This document shows, one piece after another, positions 51,498-62,025 of a stretch of 64,000 nt of DNA. The stretch covers positions 1-64,000 of the forward strand of contig CATQIJ010000008.1 in assembly GCA_958296345.1 (NCBI GenBank), given 5' to 3'. The notes beneath the pieces were generated by a model. The model was given only the letters and a program-made list of their open reading frames with translations. It was not told the origin of the DNA and searched no databases. Every line of letters begins with the position of its first letter. The stretch's first letter is position 1. The position numbers were made by a program, and so were the translations under genes. The DNA is from an uncultured Rhizobiaceae bacterium. GTDB lineage: Bacteria; Pseudomonadota; Alphaproteobacteria; Rhizobiales; Rhizobiaceae.

Positions 51498-52589
51498 CTA
51501 AATCTTCAACCAATACCGCGTGCCTTTGCGGTCACCCGTTCGCCGTAATGCCCCTTTAGCTACGAGATCGCGCAGATCACGGGTGGCGGTGGCTTCTAGA
51601 CTGTCTGTGATGGTTCGGTAGTTTTTGGCGCTCAGCCCACCTTCGAATCCTTCTGGTCCCGCATCAAACAGGAGCAGCAGAGCCTTTTCTTGACGAGCAT
51701 TAAGCTGTCCACGCAAGCGATCCATCATCTTGGTTTTCGCAATAAGAAGATCAATCATGGCCCCAGAATAAGTCTGGGCTTTGAGCGCGGTTTCGGCAAA
51801 CCAGATCAGCCACGGAGTTACGTCCATGGTTTTGTTGTTCTGTTCCAACGCTGCATAGTATGACTTTAGATCTTTTTCGATCTGGTAAGACAAAGCCAAC
51901 AAACTCGGCTGACCCAAATTCTGCGCAAGGATTTTTTCACAGAGCGCACGGGCAATCCGGCAATTTCCGTCTTCAAAGGGGTGGATAGAGACAAACCACA
52001 AATGGGCAAGCCCGGCTTTTGTCAAAGCCGGTAGCGAAGTGGCTTGATACCAATCGATAAAACCCTTCATTTCTTGCATCATTGCTGTCGATGAGGGAGC
52101 CTCGCAATGAACTTCTCGTTTTTGAAGTGGCCCAGAAACAACCTGCATGGGCTCAAGGTGTGTTCGGTATTGGCCAACATCATGCAGATCTGTGCGCCCT
52201 AGGCAGACCAATTGATGCCACGTGAAGAAGGTCTCGTGCGTTAAGGGGGCTCCAAAACCCTCAAAACACGCGACCATCAGTTCCGCGATCCCACTTTCTG
52301 CTGGGCGATGCTTACGATCCACCCCAAGCCCCAGTTGTCGCCGCACCGAGGATTGCACGGATTCGCGGTCAAGATATTCGCCCTCGATGGCCGATGTTTT
52401 CATCGCCTCTTCGCTCAGAAGGCTTATCTTCATATGCGATTGATCATCGCCGTTCAGGTGCTGCCAGGCCCCGAGCAACCGCCCAGAGCTCAGCAAAAAC
52501 CGACTTTCAAGGCCGCTCAAAGCCTGGCTGTCAAATCGCCATTGCGGCCAGTCATCTTGCTGCCAGTTCCAGGTGGTGTTGCGGGTCAT
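51498..52589 (-). CDS. Fic-domain protein with N-terminal inhibitory motif
   Basis: 363-aa Fic protein of the kind that transfers AMP or another nucleotide moiety to target proteins. The inhibitory helix (S/T)xxxE(G/N) is seen as TSAIEGEYLD near residue 65. The catalytic motif reads HPFEDGNCRIAR near residue 200, where HxFx(D/E)GNGRxxR is expected: the second Gly is Cys (TGC in place of GGC). A C-terminal winged-helix domain (ITDSLEATATRDLRDLVAKGALRRTG) follows. The frame is intact. Activity may be altered by the Cys; it may be an antitoxin-like or inactive form. Confidence 0.88.
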   Translation of the reverse strand: MTRNTTWNWQQDDWPQWRFDSQALSGLESRFLLSSGRLLGAWQHLNGDDQSHMKISLLSEEAMKTSAIEGEYLDRESVQSSVRRQLGLGVDRKHRPAESGIAELMVACFEGFGAPLTHETFFTWHQLVCLGRTDLHDVGQYRTHLEPMQVVSGPLQKREVHCEAPSSTAMMQEMKGFIDWYQATSLPALTKAGLAHLWFVSIHPFEDGNCRIARALCEKILAQNLGQPSLLALSYQIEKDLKSYYAALEQNNKTMDVTPWLIWFAETALKAQTYSGAMIDLLIAKTKMMDRLRGQLNARQEKALLLLFDAGPEGFEGGLSAKNYRTITDSLEATATRDLRDLVAKGALRRTGDRKGTRYWLKI

Positions 52590-52652
52590 GATGGAAATAC
52601 TCTACTTTTATCCATCATATTATACCTATTTTATGATGGATAACAAATGTCT

Positions 52653-53665
52653 TTATTCATCATGGCCCTTGCCCAAAACAAGCGCGGGTCCGAATAAGGC
52701 CGCAACTTCTAAGGTCAAAGCCAAGAATAATGGCAGACCCAAGACATGGTCGGCTGGTTTAATCCAAAAAGTTGCAGGGTCTGGACGGTGCGCTCTGCAA
52801 AGGTCGAAGTTGTGTTTACCAGCGTCGATTGTGCCAGGCGGCTTCTCATCATCTCAATCCGACGTTCAATTTCTTGGGCGTCAACGCTAAGCCGTGCGGC
52901 AATGTCGCCGCAGCCACCGTTTTCAAACTCTTGTTGATGCCGCGTCCAAGCCTGAACCGCTCTAGCTTCTAGTCGAGCCAGCTCCGTTCGTAAACTGACC
53001 AGTTGTTCTGCTTGGGCCTCTGAGGCTTCAAGTGAGGCCGAGCCCAATATAAGCGCTGAGGAGATCACGCTGGTGCTGGAAACAACGGACGCTGGAGCTA
53101 ATACAAGTGCGATAAGTAAGGCTAAGGCCCTGGCCAAAAACGACATACGACCCCACAGGCCAAGCCCGCGCGCAACCAGCATTGGCCGCAAGCCATCAAT
53201 TCCTAAAAACCCAACCGTGAACGCAATCTGGAAGATAGGATCAGTGGTTAAATTCCACGCAAACCCAGCGTTAATCGCCATCAATGCGGCCACCAAACAG
53301 AAACAAACAATCTGTGCCACGAAGCGTCCACAGTCAAAATAGCGCGACAGTGGCTGACCTTGACCAAAAGTTGGGTTTTCAGAGGCTGGGATATTTTCCT
53401 TCAACACCGACAGTTTTTGATCTTCTAAAGCACCCTGAGAGGTATATGATTTGTGCCAACGCTTATTGCTTGCATCATAATAGACCATGCCATGGCGCTT
53501 GAGATGCTGAAGCACCGGACGAACAGCTTCCGGCAGTTCAAGTCCTGGCAGTGGAGAGAGCGTCATTTCCTTTAACACGGCATCACCAGAAAAACCTTCA
53601 TCAGGAAGGTCATCCAAAATCATACTGAGCCAAGTATCGGTTACCTTTACACCTTTGATGCTCAT
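52653..53665 (-). pseudogene. Membrane protein with coiled coil, paired with primase, one-base frameshift
   Basis: ATG 53665 (MSIKGVKVTDTWLSMI) is likely; a GTG at 53710 overlaps the primase end. A soluble N-terminal winged-helix-like region (AVRPVLQHLKRHGMVYYDA) precedes about four membrane helices (FVAQIVCFCLVAALMAI, ALALLIALVLAPASV) and a long coiled coil (EAQAEQLVSLRTELARLEARA). Near 52760 the frame shifts; the next frame reads DHVLGLPLFLALTLEVAALFGPAL to a stop at 52653. The span of 1013 bases is one short of 338 codons. Function unknown. Confidence 0.65.
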
Positions 53666-53690
53666 GGATAGATTTTCATGGGCAACCCCT

Positions 53691-54844
53691 TCACAGCCTA
53701 CCGCGTTCACGCAGCCAATTTATTTGTTGATTGTTCAGCTCAGCCAAATCCGTGATGGTGGGCGAGATCTTGACGATGCCGCTAACGGTTCGGCCTAAAG
53801 GCATATCCCAGTCAAAAATCTGAGCCTCTAACCCTAACTCGTTTAGAATGGCTTGGGCCTTTTTGCGCCCCGCTGCCCCGCCTCATCGCGGTCAAACACA
53901 ATGATCACACGCGTCACACCAAAATGATCCGCGAAACCTTTGAGCTTGATGGCTTGGACGCGCGTCAGTGACGCCCCAAAACTGGCCACAACATTGCGCA
54001 GGCCCGCATCAAAGGCACGGGCAACATCAAATGTGCCCTCGGTAAGGGTCAGAAATCCGCAACTCTTTGCCTGATTTTCAGCCTCTTGATGCAGCCATAA
54101 AATTTCCTGGGCATAGAGTTCTGCTGACTTATGAAACCCTTCATAGAACAGGTATTTGGGTTCTTGCCCATCATCCAGCGCCCGGCCAATATGTGAAATG
54201 ATCACGCGGCTGGGCGTTTCCGGCGATTTAGAAGACACGCGCGCGTCGGCCACCTGAAACACAATCCGATTTTTAAGAGGGGAGCGCCCTTGGGACAAAA
54301 AACCGATACCAAGTTGTTCGCAAGTGTCTGTGCTAACGCCGCGCTGTTCCAGTATTTCATGCCCAGTGCAAAGCTTGATCAAGTCTTGCCGGATGGGCTT
54401 GTTTTCATAAGTTTCTGACTGTGACGGCTGTGATGAACGCGTCTTGATGGTTTGACGAACCTGTGACGCGGTATTGTGTTGCACAGTGTTCATATATGGC
54501 GGTTGAGACGGGCAGACCGCTAGTCCGCGTTTACACAACCATTTCCCCGCCTCAAAGCAATTGCAGCTTTGAAGCTTCTGGACCAACTCAATCGCGCCAC
54601 CACCTTCGCCAATCGAAAAATCATACCACAGGCCACCCGGTCCCATGTGAAAGCTCGGCGTTTTTTCGTGATGGAATGGCGATAAGGCCCACCAATCACG
54701 GGCCTTGCTTTTGTGTTCATCCTTGCGCAACCCCAAACCCATAAACAGGCCCTGCCAGTCGACAGACGCGCGTATCTGGTCCAGATGTTCAGGTGTTAAA
54801 CGCCATGTATCGTGATCGAGTTTGTTCATGGAATATTTGTGCAA
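53691..54844 (-). pseudogene. DnaG-like primase (CHC2/TOPRIM type), one-base frameshift
   Basis: Element-encoded primase. The N-terminal region matches CHC2 proteins around LSPFHHEKTPSFHMGPG and WYDFSIGEGGGAIELV, but the zinc-binding Cys residues are missing. The TOPRIM domain has LTLTEGTFDVARAFDAG and VIIVFDRDEAGQRGA (catalytic Glu and DxD). After GQRGA the frame shifts near 53868 and continues KKAQAILNELGLEAQ to a stop at 53691. The span of 1154 bases is one short of 385 codons. Start ATG 54844 or 54829. The gene implies replication functions for the parental element, such as a plasmid or ICE. Confidence 0.85.
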
Positions 54845-55339
54845 AACACAGATAACACAGCACAGGGATAAAGTTCCGTCGGTCCAGTTTCATCGCCCAA
54901 ACCGCTGCTCAGCTATGTCTTATTAGCCTACCAGCCTCTCCCAGTTCGCAAAGCGATAAGCCTCTTTGTGAAAAGCTTTGACGGACGAAACTTCGAAAAT
55001 GCATAGCTCAAAAAATGTCCACGACCGTGACCGGCAAAGCCGAGTTTTCCCTCAAAGCGGACGCTGCGTGAACGGCATAGCCGAGAGGGGCGCACTGCGC
55101 CCGCAAGTTTGCATATTTGCACAAACCGCCCGAACGCAGAGCGATCCGAGGCCGTTTGACGCAATATACAACTTGCCAAGGGTGGGCCCTTGGAACCCCT
55201 TCAGCCGCACCAAAAATCCACACAAAATTGACACTCAAAGCTCGTCGAATAGGCTAAGAATATTCACAGTTTTAATATCTGAAACGCGACACAGATGGCT
55301 TGTGTTTCAAAGTGCATCTCAACCAAATACCTGCTATCA
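54845..55339. other. Non-coding stretch between primase and hsdM
   Basis: About 495 bases with no credible gene. It is GC-rich relative to the core and contains a 6-bp hairpin GGGCGC/GCGCCC at 55088-55102. The divergent promoters of the primase and hsdM operons should lie here. Confidence 0.5.
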
Positions 55340-57541
55340 ATGAACAAAAATAATACGGGAGCGAGCAACTTGAGCCAGAATCATGATCAACTTGTTGGAC
55401 TAATTTGGAGTATAGCCAACAAATTAAGAGGTCCATACCGACCGCCGCAATACCGGCGTGTCATGCTGCCTCTTACCGTTTTACGACGGATGGATTTGGT
55501 CTTGGCGCCGACGAAAGACAAAGTTTTGGCGCAGTACACCAAATTGCAAGCCCAAGGCCACAGCGAAGAAGCGATCCATAAAATTTTGGGCAAGACCGCC
55601 AGCAGCGAGCGTGAACAACCGCTCTACAACGTCAGCCAGTATGATTTTGAAAAATTACTGGGCGACCCAAACAACATAGCCCGAAATCTTGTTGCTTACA
55701 TTGAAGGCTTCTCGCCTAAGGCAAAGGATATTTTTTCCAAGTTTGGCTTTGAACAAGAAATCGAAAAACTCGACAATGCCAACCGGCTTTTCATGATCAT
55801 CAAAGAATTTACCGATCCGAAAATTGATGTACACCCTGACCGCGTGAACAACTTGCAGATGGGCTATGTCTTTGAAGAGCTGGTTCGAAAGTTTAACGAG
55901 CAGGCCAACGAAGAAACCGGAGACCACTTTACGCCCCGCGAAGTTATCCGCCTGATGGCTCATTTGATGTATACCGAGGATGAAGACGTCTACACGCCAG
56001 GGATCGCCAGAACGATCTATGATCCGACCTGCGGAACCGGCGGAATGCTGTCAGTATCTGAGGAATATATCCGCGAGCAAAACCCGCAAGCTAACCTGAT
56101 GCTGTACGGTCAAGAATACAACGCTGAATCATATGCGATCTGTTGCGCTGATTTGCTGATCAAAGATGAGCCGATTGACAACATTCACTTTGGCGACACG
56201 CTGGGCGATGGCCGATCATCAGATGGGCATACGGACAAGAAGTTCCACTATATGCTGGCCAACCCACCTTTTGGGGTGGAGTGGAAAACACAGCAATCTG
56301 TTGTGCAAAAGGAATATGATACGCTTGGCTTTAAGGGGCGTTTTGGGGCTGGAACACCGCGCATCAATGATGGGGCGCTGCTCTTTCTTCAAACGATTTT
56401 GGCCAAGATGCGTCCAGGCCCCGAACTGAAAGGCGACGGATCAAAGATTGCGATTGTGTTCAACGGGTCGCCCTTGTTTACGGGGGACGCCGGATCTGGC
56501 GAAAGCAATATCCGGCGTTGGATTATTGAAAACGACTGGCTAGATGCGATTGTCGCACTGCCCGACCAGATGTTTTATAACACCGGAATTTTTACCTATA
56601 TTTGGTTGGTCACGAACCGAAAACGCCCTGAACGCAAAGGCAAGGTTCAACTGATTGACGCGACCAAGCATTTCCAAAAGATGCGCAAAAGCCTGGGCAA
56701 TAAGCGCAACGAATTATCCGATGATCATATTGATGAGATCACACGACTTTATGCGGAATTTCAGCACGACAACACGTCACGCGTGATTATTGATGGCGAA
56801 ACCGAAGAAAAAATCTGTTCCAAGATTTTTAATAACCGTGACTTTAGCTACCTAAAAATCACGGTCGAACGTCCGCTCAAACTTAATTTCCAAGCAAGCG
56901 ATGACCGCATTGCCAAGCTGATGGGCGAGACGGCATTCGCAAAGCTGTCCCAAAGCAAAAAACGCAAAGACAGCACGGCGATCTTGGCCGAAGAAGAGGC
57001 CGGAAAGCGGCTGCAAGAGAACATCACAGCCGCATTGACGAACATGCCAGACACGCTTTTCAAAAACCGTGATGAGTTTACCAATGCCTTAAACGCAGCG
57101 ATGAAAGCGGCAGAGATTAAGCTTGAAGCCCCAGTGCGCAAAGCGATCCTGAGCGCCTTATCAGAGCGGGATGAAACAGCTGATACCTGCACCGATGCCA
57201 AAGGGCGGCCCGAGGCTGACAGCGATTTGCGCGATACAGAACTGGTACCCCTGCCCAAAGACATTGATCTGCCCATGATGAATGCGCCAGAGGCTGCGCC
57301 CACGGATGCTGATCTGCCCGAGCTCGTGAAAGACCATGTAGAAGTGTATCTGGCGGCAGAGGTGCACCCGCATGTTCCCGATGCTTGGGTCGATCACAAG
57401 AAAACCAAAATGGGCTATGAAATTCCGCTGAACCGGCATTTTTATGTTTATGAACCGCCGCGCGCGTTGGCCGAGATTGAGGCAGATATCAAATCCATAG
57501 AAACCGACATTATGCAGATGCTTAAGGGAATAACCGCATGA
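55340..57541 (+). CDS. hsdM: Type I restriction-modification system, methyltransferase subunit
   Basis: HsdM (about 733 aa) methylates adenine within the recognition site set by HsdS. The N-terminal helical domain (LIWSIANKLRGPYRPPQYRRV) is followed by the SAM motif I DPTCGTGGML near residue 235 and the catalytic NPPF near residue 315. The start may be ATG 55340 or, better supported by a GGGAG Shine-Dalgarno, TTG 55370 (SQNHDQLVGL). The stop overlaps the hsdS ATG (ATGA). An acidic C-terminal extension of some 150 residues lies beyond the usual core. Confidence 0.93.
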   Translation: MNKNNTGASNLSQNHDQLVGLIWSIANKLRGPYRPPQYRRVMLPLTVLRRMDLVLAPTKDKVLAQYTKLQAQGHSEEAIHKILGKTASSEREQPLYNVSQYDFEKLLGDPNNIARNLVAYIEGFSPKAKDIFSKFGFEQEIEKLDNANRLFMIIKEFTDPKIDVHPDRVNNLQMGYVFEELVRKFNEQANEETGDHFTPREVIRLMAHLMYTEDEDVYTPGIARTIYDPTCGTGGMLSVSEEYIREQNPQANLMLYGQEYNAESYAICCADLLIKDEPIDNIHFGDTLGDGRSSDGHTDKKFHYMLANPPFGVEWKTQQSVVQKEYDTLGFKGRFGAGTPRINDGALLFLQTILAKMRPGPELKGDGSKIAIVFNGSPLFTGDAGSGESNIRRWIIENDWLDAIVALPDQMFYNTGIFTYIWLVTNRKRPERKGKVQLIDATKHFQKMRKSLGNKRNELSDDHIDEITRLYAEFQHDNTSRVIIDGETEEKICSKIFNNRDFSYLKITVERPLKLNFQASDDRIAKLMGETAFAKLSQSKKRKDSTAILAEEEAGKRLQENITAALTNMPDTLFKNRDEFTNALNAAMKAAEIKLEAPVRKAILSALSERDETADTCTDAKGRPEADSDLRDTELVPLPKDIDLPMMNAPEAAPTDADLPELVKDHVEVYLAAEVHPHVPDAWVDHKKTKMGYEIPLNRHFYVYEPPRALAEIEADIKSIETDIMQMLKGITA

Positions 57542-58824
57542 GTTACGCCCCTTATCCGGCATACAAGGACAGCGGCGTGCCATGGGTCGGTGCAATTCCC
57601 TCGACATGGGACACACAGCCTTTTTTCATGATGGCAGATCCGAACAAGCAAAAAAATACGGGGGGGCTTGAAACGAACCTTCTGTCGTTGAGCCACGGAC
57701 GGATTATTCGGAAAGACATCAAAGATAATTCCGGTTTGCTACCTGAGAGCTTTGACACTTATCAAATCGTTTACAAAGGCCAAGTCGTTTTCCGCCTTAC
57801 CGACCTTCAAAATGACAAGGTTAGTTTGAGGTCCGCACTAGTGCGAGAAAAGGGGATTATAACTTCGGCTTATCTTGCTATTCAATTTAAAGGCCTGGAT
57901 TCAGACTATGCTGGTTATCTTATGCGTTCTTACGACAAATCGATGGTCTTCTACGAGATGGGAGGTGGGGTTAGACAATCAGGGAAATTTGAAGATCTAA
58001 AATGGATGCCTGTTGTAGTTCCTCCAATCGAAGAACAAGCCATAATCGCAAAATTTCTCGATGATAAAACTGCCGAGATTGACGCGCTGATTTCTAAGAA
58101 AGAAGAGCTTTTGAAACTTTTGGCCGAGCAGCGTTCGGCCTTGATCACGCAAGCCGTAACCAAAGGCCTAAACCCCAACGCCCCCATGAAACCCAGTGGC
58201 ATAGAGTGGTTGGGCGATGTGCCTGAGGGGTGGGATATTTTGCAGCTACGTTATATTGCAAAATCAATTATTGGACTGACGTATTCTCCAAACGATGTAA
58301 TCGATGAAGGAGAAGGAACACTTGTTTTGCGATCTACAAACATTCAAAATGGTATAATATCATTACATAACAACGTGTATGTGTCGTCAAATATTAGCGA
58401 AAAACTAAAGACACAAAAAGGCGACATTCTAATTTGTTCCAGAAATGGCAGCAGGAAGCTAATTGGTAAAAATGCGCTCATCTCAGAATCTGACAAAAAT
58501 TTGTCTTTTGGTGCGTTTACAACTGTGGTTCGCAGTGAATATGGGAATTTTTTGTATTGGATATTAAATTCGAGATTGTTTGAATATCAGTCTAGTAGAT
58601 TTCTAACTTCTACTATTAATCAGTTAACGGTGGGGGTGTTAAATTCATTTGAAATTCCTTTGCCGCCCAATAATGAGCAGAAAAAAATATGCGAATACTT
58701 AAATGATAAGGTAAATAATTTAAATGATAGCTCAAAAAAAATACAGCAAGCAATCAACCACCTCAAAGAATACCGCACAGCCTTAATCACAAATGCTGTC
58801 ACTGGTAAGATTAAGGTCTCATAG
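57538..58824 (+). CDS. hsdS: Type I restriction-modification system, specificity subunit
   Basis: HsdS (428 aa) has two target-recognition domains, residues about 15-170 and 220-385, each followed by a conserved helical repeat (LLAEQRSALITQAVTKGLN and HLKEYRTALITNAVTGKI). The second recognition domain (58250-58740) is strikingly AT-rich compared with the first and with hsdM, and its ends fall at the conserved repeats, as expected from a recombined domain. The frame is intact. Confidence 0.92.
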   Translation: MSYAPYPAYKDSGVPWVGAIPSTWDTQPFFMMADPNKQKNTGGLETNLLSLSHGRIIRKDIKDNSGLLPESFDTYQIVYKGQVVFRLTDLQNDKVSLRSALVREKGIITSAYLAIQFKGLDSDYAGYLMRSYDKSMVFYEMGGGVRQSGKFEDLKWMPVVVPPIEEQAIIAKFLDDKTAEIDALISKKEELLKLLAEQRSALITQAVTKGLNPNAPMKPSGIEWLGDVPEGWDILQLRYIAKSIIGLTYSPNDVIDEGEGTLVLRSTNIQNGIISLHNNVYVSSNISEKLKTQKGDILICSRNGSRKLIGKNALISESDKNLSFGAFTTVVRSEYGNFLYWILNSRLFEYQSSRFLTSTINQLTVGVLNSFEIPLPPNNEQKKICEYLNDKVNNLNDSSKKIQQAINHLKEYRTALITNAVTGKIKVS

Positions 58825-58826
58825 CC

Positions 58827-59465
58827 ATGCCGATAAATGCAGATGGCTATCTTTCCCACCTAAAGACATTTTTGGATGTCAGGGAAACCCGTGGCAAAGG
58901 CAATACGCCTCATTATGGTCAGCTATGCAAAGCCAAAGAAGCCATTAGCCTTGCCGAAAATGAAATTCTGTTGGCTGATACCGATGAAACCGCTCAAGAG
59001 CGGCTGAAAGCCAAGCTGTCTTTCTCTGGACGTGTGCTTGGTCTTCGCCTTGATGCCTGCCAAAGTCCATTGTTTCATTTTATGAATGATGATGGCAAGC
59101 GCCCCTGGGCCAAGCGCTGTGATTTTGTGGTTTTTCAAGCCCATCAAGACCGCCTAAAGGCCTATTGCATCGAGTTCAAAAAAGCACGCACCTATATCCC
59201 TGCAGCGGATGTTATGATGCAACTGCATGCAGGCGAAGCGTGGTGCCTGACCCTTCACAAATTGCTTTCAGCATACTCAAACAAGGATACCCGTCTTGAA
59301 GTATCCAAGTATGTTTTCACGGATTGCCAAAACCCAGACCCGGATTTGGATCCCGAAAATAAATACTTAAAAGATTACCCGGATATCCGGCACTATCTGT
59401 TCAGCGATGTGGACGGAATGGCGCTTGAAGATTTGGAAAACGACTCGCAAAAAGTTATCGTATAA
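58827..59465 (+). CDS. Uncharacterised protein of the type I RM operon, nuclease-like
   Basis: 212-aa soluble protein between hsdS and hsdR, starting two bases after the hsdS stop. The stretch RPWAKRCDFVVFQ...AYCIEFKKART contains a D followed by E-x-K, the arrangement of a PD-(D/E)xK nuclease core, in a predicted beta-beta-alpha context. The N-terminus (LSHLKTFLDVRETRGKG) and the C-terminus are unremarkable. It is not a standard subunit of type I systems. Nuclease activity is inference from a short motif. Confidence 0.6.
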   Translation: MPINADGYLSHLKTFLDVRETRGKGNTPHYGQLCKAKEAISLAENEILLADTDETAQERLKAKLSFSGRVLGLRLDACQSPLFHFMNDDGKRPWAKRCDFVVFQAHQDRLKAYCIEFKKARTYIPAADVMMQLHAGEAWCLTLHKLLSAYSNKDTRLEVSKYVFTDCQNPDPDLDPENKYLKDYPDIRHYLFSDVDGMALEDLENDSQKVIV

Positions 59466-59475
59466 AGTAAAAAAC

Positions 59476-61668
59476 ATGAGCAAACATACTGAAATCCGAT
59501 TTAAAGACGCAATTACGCAAAGCCTGACCACGACGGGTGGCTATCATCAGGGCGGTCCCGATAAGTTTGACGCTGAACGGGGCTTATTTCCCGATGACGT
59601 CATCGCTTTTGTGGCCGCGACTCAGCCCAAACGCTGGGCCAGCTTGCAAGAATTTCACGGTGCGCGTGCCAATGCCGCATTGCTCGACGCGCTAGGCAAA
59701 GAGCTTTCGTCAAAAGGCTCATTTTATGTGCTGCGTCATGGCTTTAAGTGTTTTGGCAAAACCTGGAAACTGGCCTATTTCGCCCCGGCCAGTGGCATGA
59801 ACCCCGACGCATTGGCTGACTATGCCGCCAATAATCTGACGGCCACACGGCAAGTTCATTTTGATCCCAAAAACAAAAGCCAATCACTTGATCTGGTTCT
59901 GGCGGTTAATGGCCTGCCCATCGTGACGATGGAGCTGAAAAACCAGATGTCACATCAGACGGTCGAGGATGCCAAGAAGCAGTATAAATTCGACCGCGAC
60001 CCGACCTGTCCCATTTTCCGTTTCAAAGAACGGGCGTTGGTGCATTTCGCTGTTGATACCGACCTAGCTTATATGACCACACGCCTAAGCGGATCTAAGA
60101 CCTTCTTTTTGCCGTTCAACAAGGGGCATGGTTTTGGGGCTGGGAATCCAACGGACTCTGACAACTACCGTACAGCCTATCTATGGGAAGATGTGCTGAC
60201 CAAAGACAGCTTGATGGATATCTTAGCACGGTTTCTCCATCGTGAAGTGAAAGAAACCAAAATTGTGACTGCGCGCGGGATCAAGACTTCGCGCAAAGAG
60301 ACCATGATTTTCCCGCGTTATCATCAGCTGGATGCCGTGCGTAAACTGGTCGCCGATGCGCGCACTCAAGGGGCAAGCCACAACTATCTTATCCAGCACT
60401 CAGCTGGTTCCGGTAAGTCCAACTCAATCGCCTGGTTGGCGCACAGATTATCAAGCCTGCACGACGCAAATGATAACAAGGTTTTTAATACGGTTATCGT
60501 CATCACAGATCGACGCGTTCTTGATCAACAATTGCAGGACACAATCTACCAGTTTGAGCACAAACAAGGTGTTGTCGAAAAAATTGATGAAAACACTCAG
60601 CAGCTTGCCAAGGCGTTGTCAGGTGGTGTGCCGATTGTCATCACAACGATCCAAAAATTCCCCTTCATCGCCCAAGCTTTGGACACCTTGGCCAAGAAAG
60701 GCGACGGCGTTCAGATCGATACCAGTGGCAAAACATTCGCTGTGATCGTCGATGAAGCGCACAGTTCACAAAGCGGAGAAACCGCGACTGAACTGCGCAA
60801 AGTGTTGAACCATGACGGGATCGCGGCAACAGTCGCCGAACAGATTATCGATGATGAGGAAGAAAGTCTTTCTGATGAGGCCAAGGAAGCACTGTTTCAG
60901 GAGATGCTCAAACGCCCTCGCCAACAGAACATTAGCTCTTTTGCGTTTACGGCCACGCCAAAATTTAAGACGCTGGCTGTCTTTAACGAACCAGGCGCAA
61001 ATGATCGTCCGCCATTCCATCACTACTCTATGAGACAAGCCATTGAAGAAGGCTTCATCATGGACGTGTTGAAAAATTACACGACCTACAAGGCCTATTA
61101 TGGGCTCATAAAATCCATTGAGGATGATCCAGAAGTCCCAAAGAAGAAGGTCGCCAAACAGCTGGCGCGCTTTATGAGCCTTCATCCTCACAATATAGCT
61201 CAAAAAGTTGAAGTCATCATAGAACACTTCCGACACCATACACGTCACAAAATCGGTGGTCGTGCTAAAGCCATGGTTGTCACAAGTTCGCGGCTTCATG
61301 CGGTGCGATATAAGAACGCTTTTGATCAGTATGTGAAAGATAAAGGCTACAGCGAAATTAAGGAACTTGTGACCTTCTCTGGCACCGTTAAAGACCCTGA
61401 ATTTCCTGATAAAGAATACACCGAATTTGGGATGAATAAGGGGATTAAGGACAGCGAGTTACCCGAGAAGTTTGGAACTGAAGAATACCAAGTATTGCTT
61501 GTCGCCGATAAATATCAAACAGGTTTTGATCAACCCTTATTGCACACGATGTATGTCGATAAAAGGCTATCAGGTATCGTTATCTGGCTTCAAGACGATT
61601 GGGTTCACTATGCAACACTTGGAGACGGCAACCTCTCCATCGTCTGGCCCGACGGTATGATTAGTTAG
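59476..61668 (+). pseudogene. hsdR: Type I restriction endonuclease subunit HsdR, C-terminally truncated and fused
   Basis: HsdR translocates and cuts DNA. The N-terminal nuclease motif D...ELK (SLDLVLAVNGLPIVTMELK) is present near residue 145, then Walker A AGSGKS near residue 310, DEAH (VDEAHSSQ) near residue 435 and the motif III region FAFTATPKFK. The normal sequence reaches MYVDKRLSGI near residue 703 and then stops matching: a further approx. 300 residues of the family, including RecA2 ends and the C-terminal helical domain, are missing. Instead the frame continues into a PP2C-like sequence up to TAG 61666. Translocation activity should be lost. Confidence 0.85.
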
Positions 61669-62025
61669 CATTTGACGCCGCATCACGTGATAGGCGAACC
61701 TAAGAATCAGATTACTGGATTCATCGGGATTGGTTGGGCTATGGCGCCAAGGATCGGATCAATCCGAATTGAGACAAACTGCCAAGTATTTGCTATGTCA
61801 GATGGCGCTGGCGACATCCTTCCGATAGAAGATATTGCCTTATCAAGATCACGATATTTGGACATCCAAAATAGTCGCAACTCAAATCTTGCCGCTCAGA
61901 TCTTAGAGAAATTAGAAGACGCAAGAAACCCAGAAACGGGAGCTTATTATCATCGGGATAATATGACCTTGGTCATTGCGGCCTTCCAAAATGCCTACCA
62001 GCTAGGATGCGGGGATATGACATGA
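61588..62025 (+). pseudogene. PP2C-family phosphatase C-terminal remnant
   Basis: In frame with hsdR but unrelated to it: DDWVHYATLGDGNLSIVWPDG, then (after TAG 61666-61668) EPKNQITGFIGIGWAMAP, VFAMSDGAGDIL (a PP2C metal-binding SDGxxD-type motif), and YYHRDNMTLVIAAF at the end (the DNxT/DD motif of PP2C). The first ~100 residues of a PP2C domain are absent. Its stop overlaps the kinase ATG (ATGA), so it is the phosphatase half of a phosphatase-kinase pair. A start at TTG 61672 cannot restore function. Confidence 0.7.

Noticed and set aside
9436-61668. Recoding of TAG as a sense codon, suggested by in-frame TAG at 9436, 18931 and 61666
   Set aside because: TAG also ends apparently complete genes here (for example the substrate-binding gene at 6588 and sdhE at 23336), no suppressor tRNA was seen, and two other interruptions use TAA. 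Decay or errors explain the data better.
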